Source of the DNA: Paratinospora sagittata
Lineage: Eukaryota; Streptophyta; Magnoliopsida; Ranunculales; Menispermaceae
DNA length: 64,000 nt
Assembly: GCA_035771175.1 (NCBI GenBank)
Contig: CM069592.1
Coordinates: 40,068,198 to 40,132,197 of the forward strand
Direction of reading: 5' to 3'
The notes beneath the pieces are model-generated. The model was not told the origin of the DNA, did no database searches, and was given only the letters and a program-made list of their open reading frames with translations. Position 1 is the first letter of the stretch, and the number at the start of each line of letters is the position of its first letter. Below are positions 1-15,303 of the stretch, one piece after another. Made by a program: the position numbers and the translations under genes.

Positions 1-2718
<2,718 letters not shown>

Positions 2719-3697
2719 TGTCGGAAGCGTGAAGAGTGAGAGGCTTTACTGATAAGGGTGCTGTGTTGCTCTCTTACTAGAAATGTAGAAGTGTTTGATC
2801 TAGTGGGTCGGGTGAATGTTATGTTAACGTGAGACAGGTTTGTACCATGAGCCACGTGGATGAAAAATTCACAAACATAAAGTGAAAAATATATTTGAGA
2901 ATGATGATACCTTTTGGGCTACCTTTTGGGCTCAATCTCAACGAATCCAATAAGTTAGGTTGGGCAAATGCAAACTCAAAAGAAGTCAATGGGCAATCTA
3001 ACCTAGCCCAATAACTTTGGATTTTTTTTTTGACTGAAATATTAAAAAAGAAAAATTATATATATTTTTTTGGTCTATAACCCCTATTGTCCCCTCTAAC
3101 CTCTTTGTTGGGGAGCGAGACTATTCTAGAATCCGGAACTACATAGGCTATCGGACATTCTTTCTTAAAATAGACAAATAAGTGGGAGAACAAACTCAGA
3201 CTCAAAATCGATACTTCGTCCCTTAACCACGACTTATAATGCTGTTCATGACTATCCATTTATATCATTAAGAAACATAATTGGAAGTTAATCAAAACCG
3301 CCTGTGATTAAAAAGTTTTTGAAGTTTGCTAATGATTAATAAACAAACCATTTTTGCCATGGTGATCAATCAGCTGCATATATGAGTGCTACCTCATTGG
3401 CTCATTTGCTCCAATCAACAATAAATTCACCAGAATTGAATGTTATGTGATATTTAATCCCATTAATCTTGAAGATGATAAAAGAACATACTCATTACAC
3501 AAGGTTTTTATTGTTGTAAGGTCTTAAAAAGAAATGATGTATAGAACCTTACCTCCGTACCAAAGTGACTTTTATGTCATAATGAAATAACTTCAATCAT
3601 TATACTAAAGTCCATCCTTTAACTTTTATGATGATATTTAGAAATAAAATAAATAAATAAATAAATGTGTTATACCGACATCAGGCACCAACTTAAA

Positions 3698-3895
3698 GGT
3701 CTTGTTTGGAAGAGTTTTTTCGATAAGCGTTTTTGAGAAAAATTAATCTAATCAACTTCTTTTAAAGGTTAAAAGTTATTTTTTTTACGATAATTTAATT
3801 AGAAACAGATGTTGTAAAATACTTTTAAAAATATTTTTAAAATATTTTTTCAAACAGAATCAAAATAACTTTAAGCAAATGTCAAACAAGTCATG
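3698..3895. mobile_element. Possible hAT-type MITE
   Basis: A short AT-rich segment starting GGTCTTGTTTGGAAGAG and ending AATGTCAAACAAGTC. The two ends are imperfect inverted repeats around the TTGTTTGG/CAAACAA core that is typical of plant hAT-derived MITEs. I could not find a clear 8-bp target duplication, so the boundaries are approximate. Confidence 0.35.
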
Positions 3896-4167
3896 TAAGA
3901 CATACGAATAGCTAGTCCCACTAATTAGAGAGGAAAGAAGCAATTTGGTGACCTAACAATGACAAGACCCCTTCGTTTCCCCAAAGAGAAGAAGAAGATT
4001 TTTTAAAAAATATATTGGGTAACTGCTTTTCCACAACTAGCATGGAATCTTTCAAGTTCCACTATCAGAAATCTAATTGGGCCACCCCATCATTTTTATT
4101 TTTTTATTTTTCTTTTAACCTATATATAGTATTTGTTTATTGGCGGCTATCTCCATTTGTTGATCTC

Positions 4168-4168
4168 T

Positions 4169-4202
<34 letters not shown>
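4168..4202. repeat. (TA)n microsatellite
   Basis: Uninterrupted TA dinucleotide run of about 17 units in spacer DNA. Confidence 0.9.
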
Positions 4203-4205
<3 letters not shown>

Positions 4206-5886
4206 TGCAAGAACAATCGCTGTTTAGTAAGGAAGATAGGATGAAATTAAATTATTTTTAATTTTAATTTTATGTTTAAAAGTGTGATATGATGAGCTAA
4301 AAATAATTTCACTCTTTTTTTTTTCTTTTTTTTAAGGTTTAATGTAATTTTTTTTTAAAAAAAATACTAATTTAATTTAATCTCAAACATACCATTAAAT
4401 ATAAAATTATTTTATTTATCTTATTTAATTTAATTTAATTTTATAAAAATAATTTTAAGGTATTCTGTATACCAAACCGACCCTTATTGTCTTATTATAT
4501 ATTTATATTTTACATTATAGCCATCTAATTAAAGATCTAGACCTCATGACACAGCTTGGCTGTCGTTTTCCATTTTCTAAAAGTTATGAGATTAAAGTTC
4601 CAAAATAATTTAATTAGGTAGCTAGCTAGATTGAAGGAATATTTGTTGAAGACACAACTTGTTGCACAATTTGCCTAAAGTCACAGGGGATGAAGGCACG
4701 TAAGAAAGATGTTAACTTCATGTATATATTATATTGAAATTCTTCAATTAAATGATGAGATTAGGAAGGACCCACTAAGATCTTGTTTCAAACTTAGTGT
4801 TATTTTTGACAGTTGAGTTTGATTGAGATTGCTCCACTGATAGGCTAGCTTTTATATTTTAAACTTAGATTTCATGGCCAGTTGGTTATGCAAAGGTTAG
4901 GTCATCAGTTCATCTTCCCTTGGATTATGTTCCATTAATTTATTTTTTTTAATGCTTAATTAAATTAAACATCTTGAATTCCATATCAAAAGATGGACAG
5001 AATTAGCATCGTGTCATATTAGTATTGGATTAGCATATCGTATATGTTATGCTACACGAGTGCTTCGCCTCTTGAATTAGTAGGGCCAGAGCCACCTAAT
5101 AAATGAAGGGTGATCATAAAGTCTGTCCATGAGTCTATAATTCATCTTTGACACTTTCCCTCAACCCTAGGGCCAGAGTCACTCGACACTTTTCCTCCTT
5201 GCAAGGCTAGAGATATGAACATTACCCATCTTTGGTACATATATCTACTTTGATATCGTGATAAAACTCATAGACTTAACTCATTCTTGAAAATCAACAT
5301 GCATGTAAGGAAAAAGTTGCCACAACTTATACATTATACATTATAATTACACGAGATCGATGTGGTAACTATAGTAACAATGGCTCTTATATATATAATA
5401 GTCTATGGGCACGTGCATTACACCTGAATAAAAAGGGTTAAAAATTAAAAAAAAAAATTAAGAGTTAAGAACTACTAAAAAAAAATAAAAAGAAGGTTGT
5501 CTTATGTTTACCAACATTGTAAAAAGTAAAATAAGTAGGTTAGACAACGTGTGAATATAGTTAAGAAGTTAAAGATAGACGAAATCATTAGATCGATTCA
5601 AGACAATTATCTAAAAAAGTAGTTTGGATAACGTGACAATCTTTCAGAAAGCTGTGATTTTTATAAAAATACTCTTATTTCTTATTTTTTAAATTAAATA
5701 TAAATTTAATTAAATATTAATAAATAATGAATAGTTTTGATTTTTTTTAAAGTTAAAAAATTTTGACTTTATAATATAATAGTTTAGATATATAAGATCA
5801 ACAACACTTTTTAACGCAAATCATTGTTCTTATTTAAAAAAAAAAAAAAGTGGAAACAAAAAATGGATTTGAATATAGTTCCTTAC

Positions 5887-6024
5887 CTGTCTCTTTGAAT
5901 CTTGAAACGATAGTAGACTATTCTTAAGGTCTACTACAAAGGAAGTTTCTTCTAAAATTGACTTGCTTTTCCACACCGCCATTGTCGTTGTTTCAAGTTG
6001 TCCTCTCAAATTTTCCAACTTTTT
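5887..6024 (-). other. Exon-like open segment of unknown origin
   Basis: On the minus strand a T-rich tract ending TTTAG at 6025 is followed by 138 nt (46 codons) with no stop, ending CAG|GTAAGG at 5887. The donor is close to ideal and both ends are phase 0. The peptide starts KKLENLRGQLETTT, continues VWKSKSILEETSF and ends FQDSKRQ; it is hydrophilic and could be helical. I do not recognise it. It may be one exon of an unannotated gene or a stranded gene fragment. No partner exons were found nearby. Confidence 0.3.
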
Positions 6025-6299
6025 CTAAAAAAAATAAATAAATAAATTATAAATTATTATTATCGGCATCGGTTCGCTAGGCCACGAAACGAAAGCGGTA
6101 TCTATCTGATCTTTTTTTAGGGTCCTACGTGGCGACTTTCCAACGATTCACATACCATATATCATACACAACAACAATAACAAAAAATAAATAAAATAAA
6201 TAAATAATATTCCACCTTTCTTTATTCCCAAATATCTTTTCGTCAACCCCTCTCTCTCGTGCTTTTGTGATGAGATATTTTTTGTATTTTTAAAAGGCA

Positions 6300-6560
6300 A
6301 CGCGTCTGACACGTGACACAGTACAGCTGGGGCGGGGTGACATGGCAGAACGTGGATGCTTCGCATCGGATCACGTCAGCTGCGTTGCGCATGGTATCAG
6401 GTGATCCACTTTGCGGCCACGTTTCAGTGGAAGTGCTGCTTTCTAATATGGGTGGTGGGTAAGTCGGTGACCAGTGTATTAATTAAATGCGTGGGGCTTT
6501 TGGAGTGGGATAGGTTGGATTCACATCCGGGGGCCTCTGGCAAAACAGCTAACTCCGTTC
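6300..6560. promoter_or_regulatory. GC-richer patch with ACGT-core motifs
   Basis: This patch stands out from the AT-rich surroundings. It contains a CACGTG G-box at 6310-6315, a CACGTCAG element near 6373 and a CCACGT near 6418. These are bZIP/bHLH-type sites in plants. No gene start can be assigned to it. Confidence 0.25.
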
Positions 6561-7099
6561 CCCATTTTGGCTCTCACTGTCAAAAGGTACGTGGAATGGC
6601 CGAACTACCCTGCTTGAAAATACCAAAAAAAAACCAAGAAAAAAAATCTTTTCTAGGGATTTACAAGGAGTGTCCATGATTGGATCGGTTTTATTGGTAT
6701 AAAATCTGATTAACACCAAAAAATGATGAGACGGAGGGAATGTAATGAGTTGAAACTTGTCTAGGTAATGACTCTCCTGCTCGTATTAATCGTGTAGAAT
6801 TCTATAGATCACGTAGTGTATCCCACGAGATCCGAATTATTTAATTATCCACAGTTTTCCTTTAAAAGAGCTCGGTATCCCGAGCTCATAGGACTTATGT
6901 CTCGTGTTATATCGCATTGTAATTGAGTCAAATCAGGTTAGTAGATACAAGCTGATCTCTTTCATGGTTCCTCTGGTGGGTTACCTCTATGTCGAATGAG
7001 TTGCCTCGTTATGGAGCTCAGTGGTTATGATCTATCGTCACGCACATTACTTACACGTGGGCGAGGGTGAGCTGACATGTTTGTACCGCTGATACATTG

Positions 7100-7755
7100 A
7101 TCAAATGGCTAAACAAGTTTGATTTTTGGTTTTCATTGAAAACTGAAACCGACCCGAACCTTAATCGGTTTTATGTTTCAAAACCAAAATCGATCGATCA
7201 ATCAACCAAACTGAACTAAACTTATTCGATTTGGTTCGGCTTGAGTTGATCGGTTTATATTCGTAAGTTTAAAAATCACGAATCATATAATTAATATTAA
7301 TCTACCTATAAAAAAATATCTCATTTCAAAAATATTATATATATTCACTCTCATTGAAGTTAAAATTCAAAATCTGATGCATATTTAACATCAAGAATGT
7401 TAAAAAAAGATCAATATTTTTTTTTTTATATAAGAAACAATGTTAGTTGTCAGTTATATAATCAGCTCCATCATCGGACCATACCTTCCAGAATGAATTA
7501 GGTCAGTTCTTGACCCATTAATCCCATTGATCACCCCCTAGAATAAGGCAGTGGCAATGTTAAAAAAGATCAATATTCATAAGTAAAATTCTACAAATTC
7601 TTTATGCAAGAATGTTAAATATATATATTACCCTAAGTTCGTTTCAATTCGGTTTAAATCAATTTTGTAGTATGTAAATCGTAAACCGAATAGATTCTCT
7701 TAGAAACCTAACCGCATTGGCTCTTTTCAATTTTGATGGTCCCAGTGAACACCCC
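7100..7755. mobile_element. AACCG-rich dispersed repeat, split by a SINE
   Basis: Rich in AACCGAAC/CGGTTT motifs. It shares two segments with a second copy at about 31830-32095: the TTAATCGGTTTTATGTTTCA stretch and the TTGATGGTCCC-GAACACC end. Read from the other strand the end is AGGGGTGTTCACTGGGACC, close to the AGGGGTGTCAAT end of the related-looking element at 63486. I infer a non-autonomous DNA element with GGGGTGT-type ends. A SINE at 7419-7555 interrupts it. Confidence 0.5.
7419..7555 (-). mobile_element. 5'-truncated tRNA-derived SINE with target duplication
   Basis: The reverse complement matches the body of the SINE at 27048-27237: TTGCCACTGCCT, GGGATTAATGGGTCA, GGTATGGT, GATGGAGCT and a final ATTGTT before an A-rich tail (the T run at 7419-7428). 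The tRNA-like head is missing. A ~22-bp direct repeat starting AATGTTAAAA and ending GATCAATATT flanks it at 7396-7418 and 7556-7577, differing by one A. This is the target-site duplication expected of LINE-mobilised insertion. Confidence 0.8.
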
Positions 7756-9131
7756 TAATTTATATAGGTCCATTTTTGTGAAGATTTCTTAAAAATCATT
7801 TCCCTCAATTTTGGGATATTTAAAAAAATGTTTTCCATAGAATTATATAGATGGAGGTTTTTTAAAGTTTTCAATGTTGGATAGTACTTGGATATACTCA
7901 CTTTTATAATTATTTTTGAAAGGAATATAATATTATTTTTAATTTATACGTCGACTTAGCCCTGAAGAAAGTAAAGTGGAGGAATCAAATTCATATAATC
8001 GACTTTATGTAGTTAAGAAAAGACTTAGTTAATTTGAGTTAAGTATCATTCATTAATAGAAATTAAAGGGCAAAAATATCTTTATTATTTAAAAATGAAG
8101 ATGAAATTTTATTTTAAGAGAAAATGCTATTCATTCAAAAACAAAAGAGGCATCAACCAATATAACATCTATAGGGGAGTTTCCTCCAACCAAAAGAGTA
8201 AAAATTAAAGTTAGGAACAAGAAGAGTAAAAATGGTGAAATTATGATTGAAAATTAAAAGTAAAAAAGAAGTTGAGAATCGTTAGATATATATATAATAA
8301 AATTATTGTATTGCTCTCTACCATTGTAAAATAAATAGAGAATCATTAAAAATAATTAAATATAAAAGAGACATAAAAAAAATAGGGGAGAGATTTTATT
8401 CTCATACTGATCTAACAACTTGTACTAGATTTGTATATATCTTGTATATATCTCTTATGTGTTGTTTACAAACCAAATATCCCTTTATATAGGCTCTTGG
8501 TCATAATGGAGATTAAATTGCATTTACAACTCACAACTTAATATTATAATTGCAAAATTAATTCCATAACTTAGAATATGTAACCTATAACTAAATACAA
8601 TAGTTACAAAGTAAATTTCATGAATTAGAGGTTATGAATATGAAATAATGGTATTCAAATATATTTATAACATCTACAATATTAAAATTAGATTTTAAAA
8701 TAATAAAAAATAATTAATTAGTTAGTTCAAGTAGTATGAAAAATATATACAAAAAAAAATAAAAAAAAATCACATAATAAGTTTGTCAACTTTTGACATT
8801 ATAAATAGATTAGAAATTATTGTAATAGTATAACAAACTTTTGAGTTATTGTTATTTTTATTTTATTTTTGAACATTGAGGTATTGTTATTTGAGATAGA
8901 AATTGATAAACAATCAATACAGCAATAAAGGATTCTAGATTGAATAGACAACAAAGTGTCATTTTTTAAAAATAAAAGAAAATTAAAAAATAAATAAATA
9001 ATGGAAGGGCATTAAAGGTATTTCAAAATGAGTGAGCAGTTGATCATTTAGTAAACGTGGTCCATGAACCGGTCTCTCACGCTAACGTTGCCGCCAAAAT
9101 ACCGGCAGGACTCCAACCAGACGATTCTGTC

Positions 9132-9137
9132 CACGTG
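9132..9137. promoter_or_regulatory. G-box CACGTG upstream of the ACR gene
   Basis: A palindromic CACGTG in the context CCACGTGTCA lies about 640 bp upstream of the ACR start codon. The flanking 9050-9200 is less AT-rich than the spacer and may be promoter. Function is not shown by sequence alone. Confidence 0.35.
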
Positions 9138-9770
9138 TCACTTCAGAATATCGCGCGTCACCATGCTCTCCTCCGGCGTGACGTACGGAAACACCGTTCG
9201 ATTCGACTTAACTTTTTTTTTTTTTTCAAACAAAAAAAACTGAAATTTATATATTTATTTATAGTATCTGCGCTTTGTCAAATTTGCCATTTATTCCTTA
9301 GTTTTCCACCGTCAAAACATCCTCGAGATGCATTTTAACATGAATCCAGTGGTGCCACGTTTAAAGAGACCAGGAAGGGATGATAGCAACGGGGACGACA
9401 GTAACATTTTCTGAAAATAAAAATAAAAATATAGACCGTGATGAAAACGCATCTTTCGTTTCACATTACCGCGTAGACTGTAACTGTAACGGTGGCAAAT
9501 GGGAATTCGACACGTCATCTGTATATTATATGTGCTTTTTTGTGCAAAGCTGACCGGTTGTTGTTAATTGTTAGTATTGAAATCAACTTAGTTGTTGTTT
9601 TGAGCGGCTAAGGTTCTTCACGCTTTTCGGTTTTTCTTCTTCTTCTCCGCCTCTGTTCTTCCTAAGAAATTGGAAGAATCTGTGAAATTTTTTTTTTTTT
9701 TCCTGCTGATTCCCACTTTTAATTCTCGAAGTTCTTGGGGGTGTAGTCGATTTGTTTTGAGGTTTGAGAA

Positions 9771-12172
9771 ATGGATGATGAGTTTGAGAAGCTTATCAGG
9801 AGGATGAACCCACCAAGGTAATTTTTTTTTTTTTTTTTTGGTGTTCTTTACTTATATATATATGGTGGTGCAACAAAGAAGTTTGAATTTTTATCATGTT
9901 TTCTATCTTCTTCAACTTGAATTTAATCTTCTTTTCTTTTTTTTACAAATTATTTGGTGGGCCTTTTTTATTTTTAGCAAAGATGCTTGTTTCATTTAAT
10001 TTAAAGTTGCCAATTTTATGGGTTATTGTTTGCTTCTTGAATTAAGCTTCAATTCCAAATATATATAATTTGGTTTTATGGAGGTTTTGAGATTTTTTTC
10101 AGTTTTCCCTTTTTATGGATTTTTTAGTTTCCCTGTTTTATTTGAATTCTTTCCTCTGTTTTGGGTTTTTTTTTTTTTGTTAATGATTTTCGTTTTACTT
10201 TTTTAACATAATTTCTTCTGGTTTTTCAGGGTTGTTATTGACAATGAAGCTTGTGATTATGCCACTGTTATTCAGGTAAATTTCAGCTTCTTCATTAATT
10301 CTTCCAATTCCCATTTCTAAGTTATATACTTGAAAATCTCTCTAATTTAAATATATTCTTGTTTAGGTTGACAGTGTGAACAAGCATGGAATTCTATTGC
10401 AAGTGGTTCAAGTTCTTACTGATCTGAATCTTATCATAATAAAGGCATACATATCTTCTGATGGAGGATGGTTCATGGATGGTATTTTTCACCTCCTTCT
10501 AAATACCTTAAAATTAACCCAAAATTCAAATCCTTTTTTCATGTTCTTCATATTCTTAGCAAATTAAAAAGTATATGTTTCCCAGTGTTCAAAGTCACCG
10601 ACCGCGACGGCAATAAAATCAGAGATGTAGAAGTCATCAATTACATAAAAAAGGCAAGTATCAGATATGCTCTTCATCTTTTGAATTCTTTTCTTCACCT
10701 TGTCAAGGGTTCTTTTCATGTTGTTTTTTTCTCAATTTCTTGCTTATGTGCTATGTTCTATGTTTCAGACACTCGAAACCGATGCTCAATTCCTTCCAAG
10801 CTCGGCCAGTTCTGTTGGCGTCGTGCTCTCTAAAGAACACACTTCGATAGAGCTAACTGGCACAGATAGGCCCGGATTACTATCCGAAGTGTGTGCCGTT
10901 CTCGCAGACCTTCATTGTAATGTGGTAAATGCTGAGATATGGACACACAATGCTAGAGCAGCATCTGTGGTTCATGTCACCGATGAGTTTAGCGGGTGCG
11001 CAATTGAAGACCCAAAACGGCTTTCCACAATAAAAGAGCTTCTTTGCAATGTTCTTAGAGGCAATAGTGACCTTAGAACAGCAAAAATGATGGTGTCACC
11101 ACCTGGAGTTACTCACACAGAGAGAAGGTTGCACCAGATGATGTTTGCCGATAGGGATTTTGAACGGGTCGAAAGAGTTGGACTTGGGAGACCTGAAGAC
11201 AAGAGCTCAAGACCGCAGATTGATTTGTTGGATTGTTTTGATAGGGATTACACTGTTGTGACAATGAGATCGAAGGATCGTCCAAAGCTCTTGTTCGATA
11301 CTGTTTGTACTCTTACTGATATGGAGTATGTGGTTTTTCATGGAACCGTCAATACTGGGAGGATGGAAGCTTATCAGGTAAATTCGAATTCCGATGAAGT
11401 AATAACTTCAAAACAACAATTAGATTACTTAACTTCATTTACTTGGTTGAACCAATCATTTTAATAACTTAAACTCAACTCAACTAAGCGTTTTTCCAAC
11501 TAGATAGGCTCTGCTATATAAATCTGTTTAGAAGTCGACATTTAAATTACTAGTTGTTATATCTTTCTTAAATTCAATTTACTGACTTCCCCGCATTTCG
11601 TTTAGTAGTTCTACATCTAAACTATCGGTCTTTATTGGTTTAGGAATACTACATAAGACATGTAGATGGATTTCCGATAAGCTCAGAAGCGGAGCGGCAA
11701 AGAGTGACGCAATGTCTTGAAGCAGCCATTGAGAGAAGAGGCTCTGAGGTGTGGTGTTGACTATACAATGATCAAGTTTGAGTTATTACACAATATTAGA
11801 CATAAACATATCAAATTCTGATCCTTAATTTGCTTGTTTATGTTGTAGGGATTGGAGATAGAACTGAGCACAGAAGACCGGCCAGGACTCCTTTCCGATA
11901 TTACCCGTATTTTCCGAGAGAACAGTTTGTGTATCAAAAGAGCAGAGATTTCAACAAAGAGTGGAAAGGCAGTGGACACATTTTATGTCACAGACGTGTC
12001 TGGCAGCGCTGTCGATGCCAAGACTCTTGATTCGATTGGACGGCAGATAGGAAAACCGGTACTTCGGGTGAAGCAGAATACAAGTCCTAAACCTCAACAG
12101 GAAACGGCGGGATTCCTGTTGGGAAACCTCTTCAAAGCAAGAACTTTCAAACTGATAAGATCTTATTCTTGA
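9771..12172 (+). CDS. ACT domain-repeat protein (ACR family, ACR6-like)
   Basis: Seven exons: 9771-9817, 10230-10275, 10367-10481, 10586-10653, 10769-11377, 11644-11748 and 11849-12172, giving 437 aa, the usual ACR length. The family carries about four ACT domains, which bind small ligands such as amino acids; biochemical roles are poorly defined. The N-terminus [16 protein letters not shown] and the text [15 protein letters not shown] and TDRDGNK are typical. ACT repeats start at about residues 35 ([14 protein letters not shown]), 125 ([15 protein letters not shown]), 255 ([14 protein letters not shown]) and 340 ([15 protein letters not shown]). Intron 4 starts GCAAGT, not GT; only that choice keeps the frame. 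The 5' leader is CT-rich. The wording resembles Arabidopsis ACR6 most, but ACR subgroup assignment is tentative. Confidence 0.93.
11477..11530. repeat. Short dispersed repeat (CAACTCAACTAAG motif)
   Basis: Within ACR intron 5: CAACTCAACTAAGCG, TTTTTCCAACTAGATAGG, CTCTGCTATATAAATC. Related strings occur at about 15190-15235 (same strand) and 26200-26232 (opposite strand). It looks like a degenerate member of a widespread plant repeat. Its class is not determined. Confidence 0.5.
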
Positions 12173-12195
12173 CAAGTCATTTATAGTTTTAGAAG

Positions 12196-12238
12196 AAGAT
12201 GATGATGATGATGATGATGATGAAGAAGAAGAAGAAGC
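12196..12238. repeat. GAT/GAA trinucleotide microsatellite in ACR 3'UTR
   Basis: A (GAT)n run passing into (GAA)n just downstream of the ACR stop codon, presumably transcribed as 3'UTR. Confidence 0.85.
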
Positions 12239-12244
12239 TGTGCA

Positions 12245-13237
12245 GAGATAACAAAATGGTTTATTATTATGTCTTGATATTGATTAGGAGTAACTCATAA
12301 AACTATGCTACACTGTGAAGAATATTGATGATTGAGAGCCACAATGGCCTCTCCCTTCACTTCTGTAAGTAAAATTGTGTACACAGCTATATTACATGGA
12401 CTGTAAAAAAGAAAGAAAAGAAAAGAATGGATTGTACAGGAAAAAAGAAAGAAAGAAGAAGTATGTAAATAAACAAGATGTTGTAAATTTGGTGTAAATT
12501 TCACTTCTTAGTTGTCCTTCCCTCCTTTAATTTTTTCCTTAAAAAAAAAAAAGGGTGTGCATTGTTATTTTAATTTTGTCCTTAAAAAACAGAAGGGTGT
12601 ACAAAATGCATGAGACTCTTACCATAATCATTTGAATTTTTTTAAAGTAAAAACAAAGAAAGATGAAAATTATCTAGATATATCTAAGGTCAGATAGTCT
12701 TGTTGGATGAAAAACGAGGTATAATTATGGTTGAGGGGTGAAGTTTTGATTTTGAGTTTGAATTTGTGTCTATACACAGTTATTCGCCCATTTTAGAAAA
12801 AAAACGTCAAACAACCTTTACAGTTTCTGACTCCAAAATAGTCTCGTTTCACAAAAAATTATCTAGATACGATTAAATATATGATGCATTTTCAATTTAA
12901 AAAATTTAGGATATGTTTGATATGACTAATTAATCACGTTTTTTGTGTTTTTACATTTTTTTAAGTAGAAAAGTATTTTCAAATCACAAACGAAAGGATT
13001 AGCATTTACATTAAATTCTCTTGTGGATGCTATAATACATGTTCAATCACTGCCAAAAATAAATAAATAAATACATGTTCAATCGAAAGGACAGAATTGC
13101 CCATTGAGGAATTTTAAATTGTTGAAAGAAGTATTAACAGTAGTTCAGTTTTCCCTCCCTTTCTGAGCTCAACTGAAGTGATTTCCACTGTAGCCCTCTT
13201 GAGCCTCCCTTGTTTTTTTTCCTGAATCTCCGATGAG
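12245..13237. other. Intergenic spacer, ACR 3' end to PPR pseudogene
   Basis: The first ~250 bp are probably ACR 3'UTR. The rest is AT-rich spacer with a small direct repeat (AAGGGTGTGCA and AAGGGTGTACA near 12552 and 12594). I see no gene in it. Confidence 0.6.
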
Positions 13238-15022
13238 ATGATTAATATTGCTGTCAATTTCAAGGCCCATGAATCTAATCTGATCAAACCATCAGAAAAT
13301 CTCACTTTCAGACCAAATCCACCTGAGTCTCATCATCTTCAGCTGCTAAAAAAGTGCACCCAATTGAACCAATTCAAACAAATCCACACCCAAATCATCA
13401 AAAACCACCCAACTGAACAAACCAGTTTCCTACTGGCCAAACTCATTGAGTCTTTCGCGACTTCGACGCATCTGGACTATGCTCGCCTAGTGTTTGACGA
13501 AATGCCTGAACCAAGTACTTTTGTGTTCAACACCACAGTGAGAGCTTATGCTGTGAATGGTTTCTGCAATGAAGGAATTCGTTTCTATATAGATATGAAA
13601 TTTCGCGGAATTTCACCGGATAATTTCACTTACCCATTTCTCTTGAAGGCACAAGTCTAAATCAAGGAAAAGGAGTTCACTCTGTGATTGTTAAAAGCCA
13701 AGAAGGCTTTGAATCAGATATACACTCTCAAACTTCTTTGATTAGTTTCTATTAAAGTTATGGTGATATTGAGTATGCCCAGTCTGTTTTTGACAAAATG
13801 CCTGAGAGAAATATGGTTTCATGGACAGCTATGATCACAGCTTATGTGAAACAGAAGAGGTTTTCTGATGGTCTTGCTCTGTTTCATAGAATGCAAAGAG
13901 AAGGAGTTGAGATCAATGAATTGACTTTGGTTAATGTGCTTGACACTTGCGCCCATCTTGGCGCTTTCGAGATGGGGAAGTGGGTTCATGGCTACATTGA
14001 TAGGAACAGAGTTTTCTTGAATCCTACACTAGCAACAGCTCTCATAGACATGTATGCAAAATGTGGGTATATACATCAAGCTTGCCAAGTTTTTGAAAAA
14101 CTACCTCAAGCTCAGAGAAGTGTGTGTACTTGGAATTCGATTATTAGAGGACTTGCAATGCACGGTTATGGAAGCAAAGCGCTCAAGAAATTCATGGAAA
14201 TGCAGAAGACTGGAATAAAGCCTGATGATATCACTTTTATTGGAGTTCTATCTGCTCGTACTCATTCAGGAATGGTGGAAAAGGGTAAGGAGTATTACAA
14301 GTCAACGGTGACTGGTTATGGGATTGAACCTAATATCAAACACTATGGATGCTTGGTAGACCTTTTGGGAAGGGCAGGTTATCTGAGTGAAAATATGCCA
14401 ATTGAACCAAATTCTGTAGTGTGGGGAACAATGCTAAATGCTTGTGCCTTGCATGCTAATGTCGAATTGGCAGAGATTGCAGTGGAGAAACTTGTTAAAT
14501 TGGAACCCTCTAATGATGGAAATTATGTCATAATGTCAAACATCTATGCCGCAAATGGCCGGTGGAACGATGTTTCTAAGACAAGAAGGCTTGTGAGAGA
14601 TGGAGGGATTCTAAAGTACCCTGGTTGTAGTTTAATTGAGGATGGGAACAGGGTACATGGTTGGAGATACCCGACACCCTCGATCTAGAGAAATATACTG
14701 TATGTTGGATGATATTGCAATGAAATTAAAAGGGGAGGGCTATGTACCTGCAACTAGTCAGGTGCTGCTTGATGCCAATGAAGAAGAAAAAAGACAAGCT
14801 TTATGTCATCACAGCAAGAAGCTTGCCATTGCCTATGGGCTTATCAGTAGTATGAACCCCAACGTTCCCATAAGGGTGATGAAGAATCTTCGAGCTTGTA
14901 TCAATTGCCATGTTGCTGCAAAACTGATCTCAAAGATCTACGACTGGGAGATAATTGTCAGAGACAGGAATCAGTTTCACCATTTTAAGAATGGCACTTG
15001 TTCCTGCAATGATTTTTGGTGA
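13238..15022 (+). pseudogene. PPR protein pseudogene, PLS/DYW class
   Basis: Remnant of an intronless organelle RNA-editing-type PPR gene. The ATG at 13238 opens PPR text (LVFDEMPEPSTFVFNTTVRAY) that ends at a stop near 13658, where sequence has been lost and the frame changes. Reading resumes SLNQGKGVHSVIVK, meets an in-frame TAA near 13754 (FY-stop-SYGD), and continues from MPERNMVSWTAMI through several PPRs. An in-frame loss is visible at GYLSENMPIEPN. A second frameshift lies near 14660 before [13 protein letters not shown]. The DYW domain follows in the third piece. Its deaminase signature reads HSKKLA where the family has HSEKLA, so the catalytic Glu is Lys; CINCH is kept and the end is DFW. 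It sits tail-to-tail with the intact PPR gene and is clearly non-functional as a full-length protein. Confidence 0.9.
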
Positions 15023-15303
15023 AATGGGAAAAAATAAAGGACACAAGGAGATGTGCTTCAAATCAGTCAAAATCATACAGAAGAAAACCTGGAGAGCCTA
15101 CACAAAAGAGGGAACATTTTTGCAAAATTTTTTGTACTTGGTGTTATATATGTCTTGTACAATTTGGGTCAGAAAACAAATAAATATACTTAGTTCAACT
15201 CAATTAAGTCTCTTCCCAACTACATAGGGTTGCTAAGAAAACAAATAAATATATTACACAATAAAACTCATGAATCTTAAAATATAGAATAACTGTGATA
15301 TAT

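Larger units (their letters stand above)
2860..9600. other. AT-rich intergenic spacer
   Basis: A 6.7-kb stretch between the divergent cyclophilin and ACR promoters. No ORF here belongs to a family I recognise. It contains homopolymer runs, a (TA)n run at 4168-4202, MITE-like sequence near 3700-3895, an exon-like segment at 5887-6024, a GC-richer ACGT-motif patch near 6300-6560, and an AACCG-rich repeat at about 7100-7755 split by a SINE. The 3056-3259 interval is less AT-biased and may be an old element remnant, which I could not classify. Confidence 0.7.
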
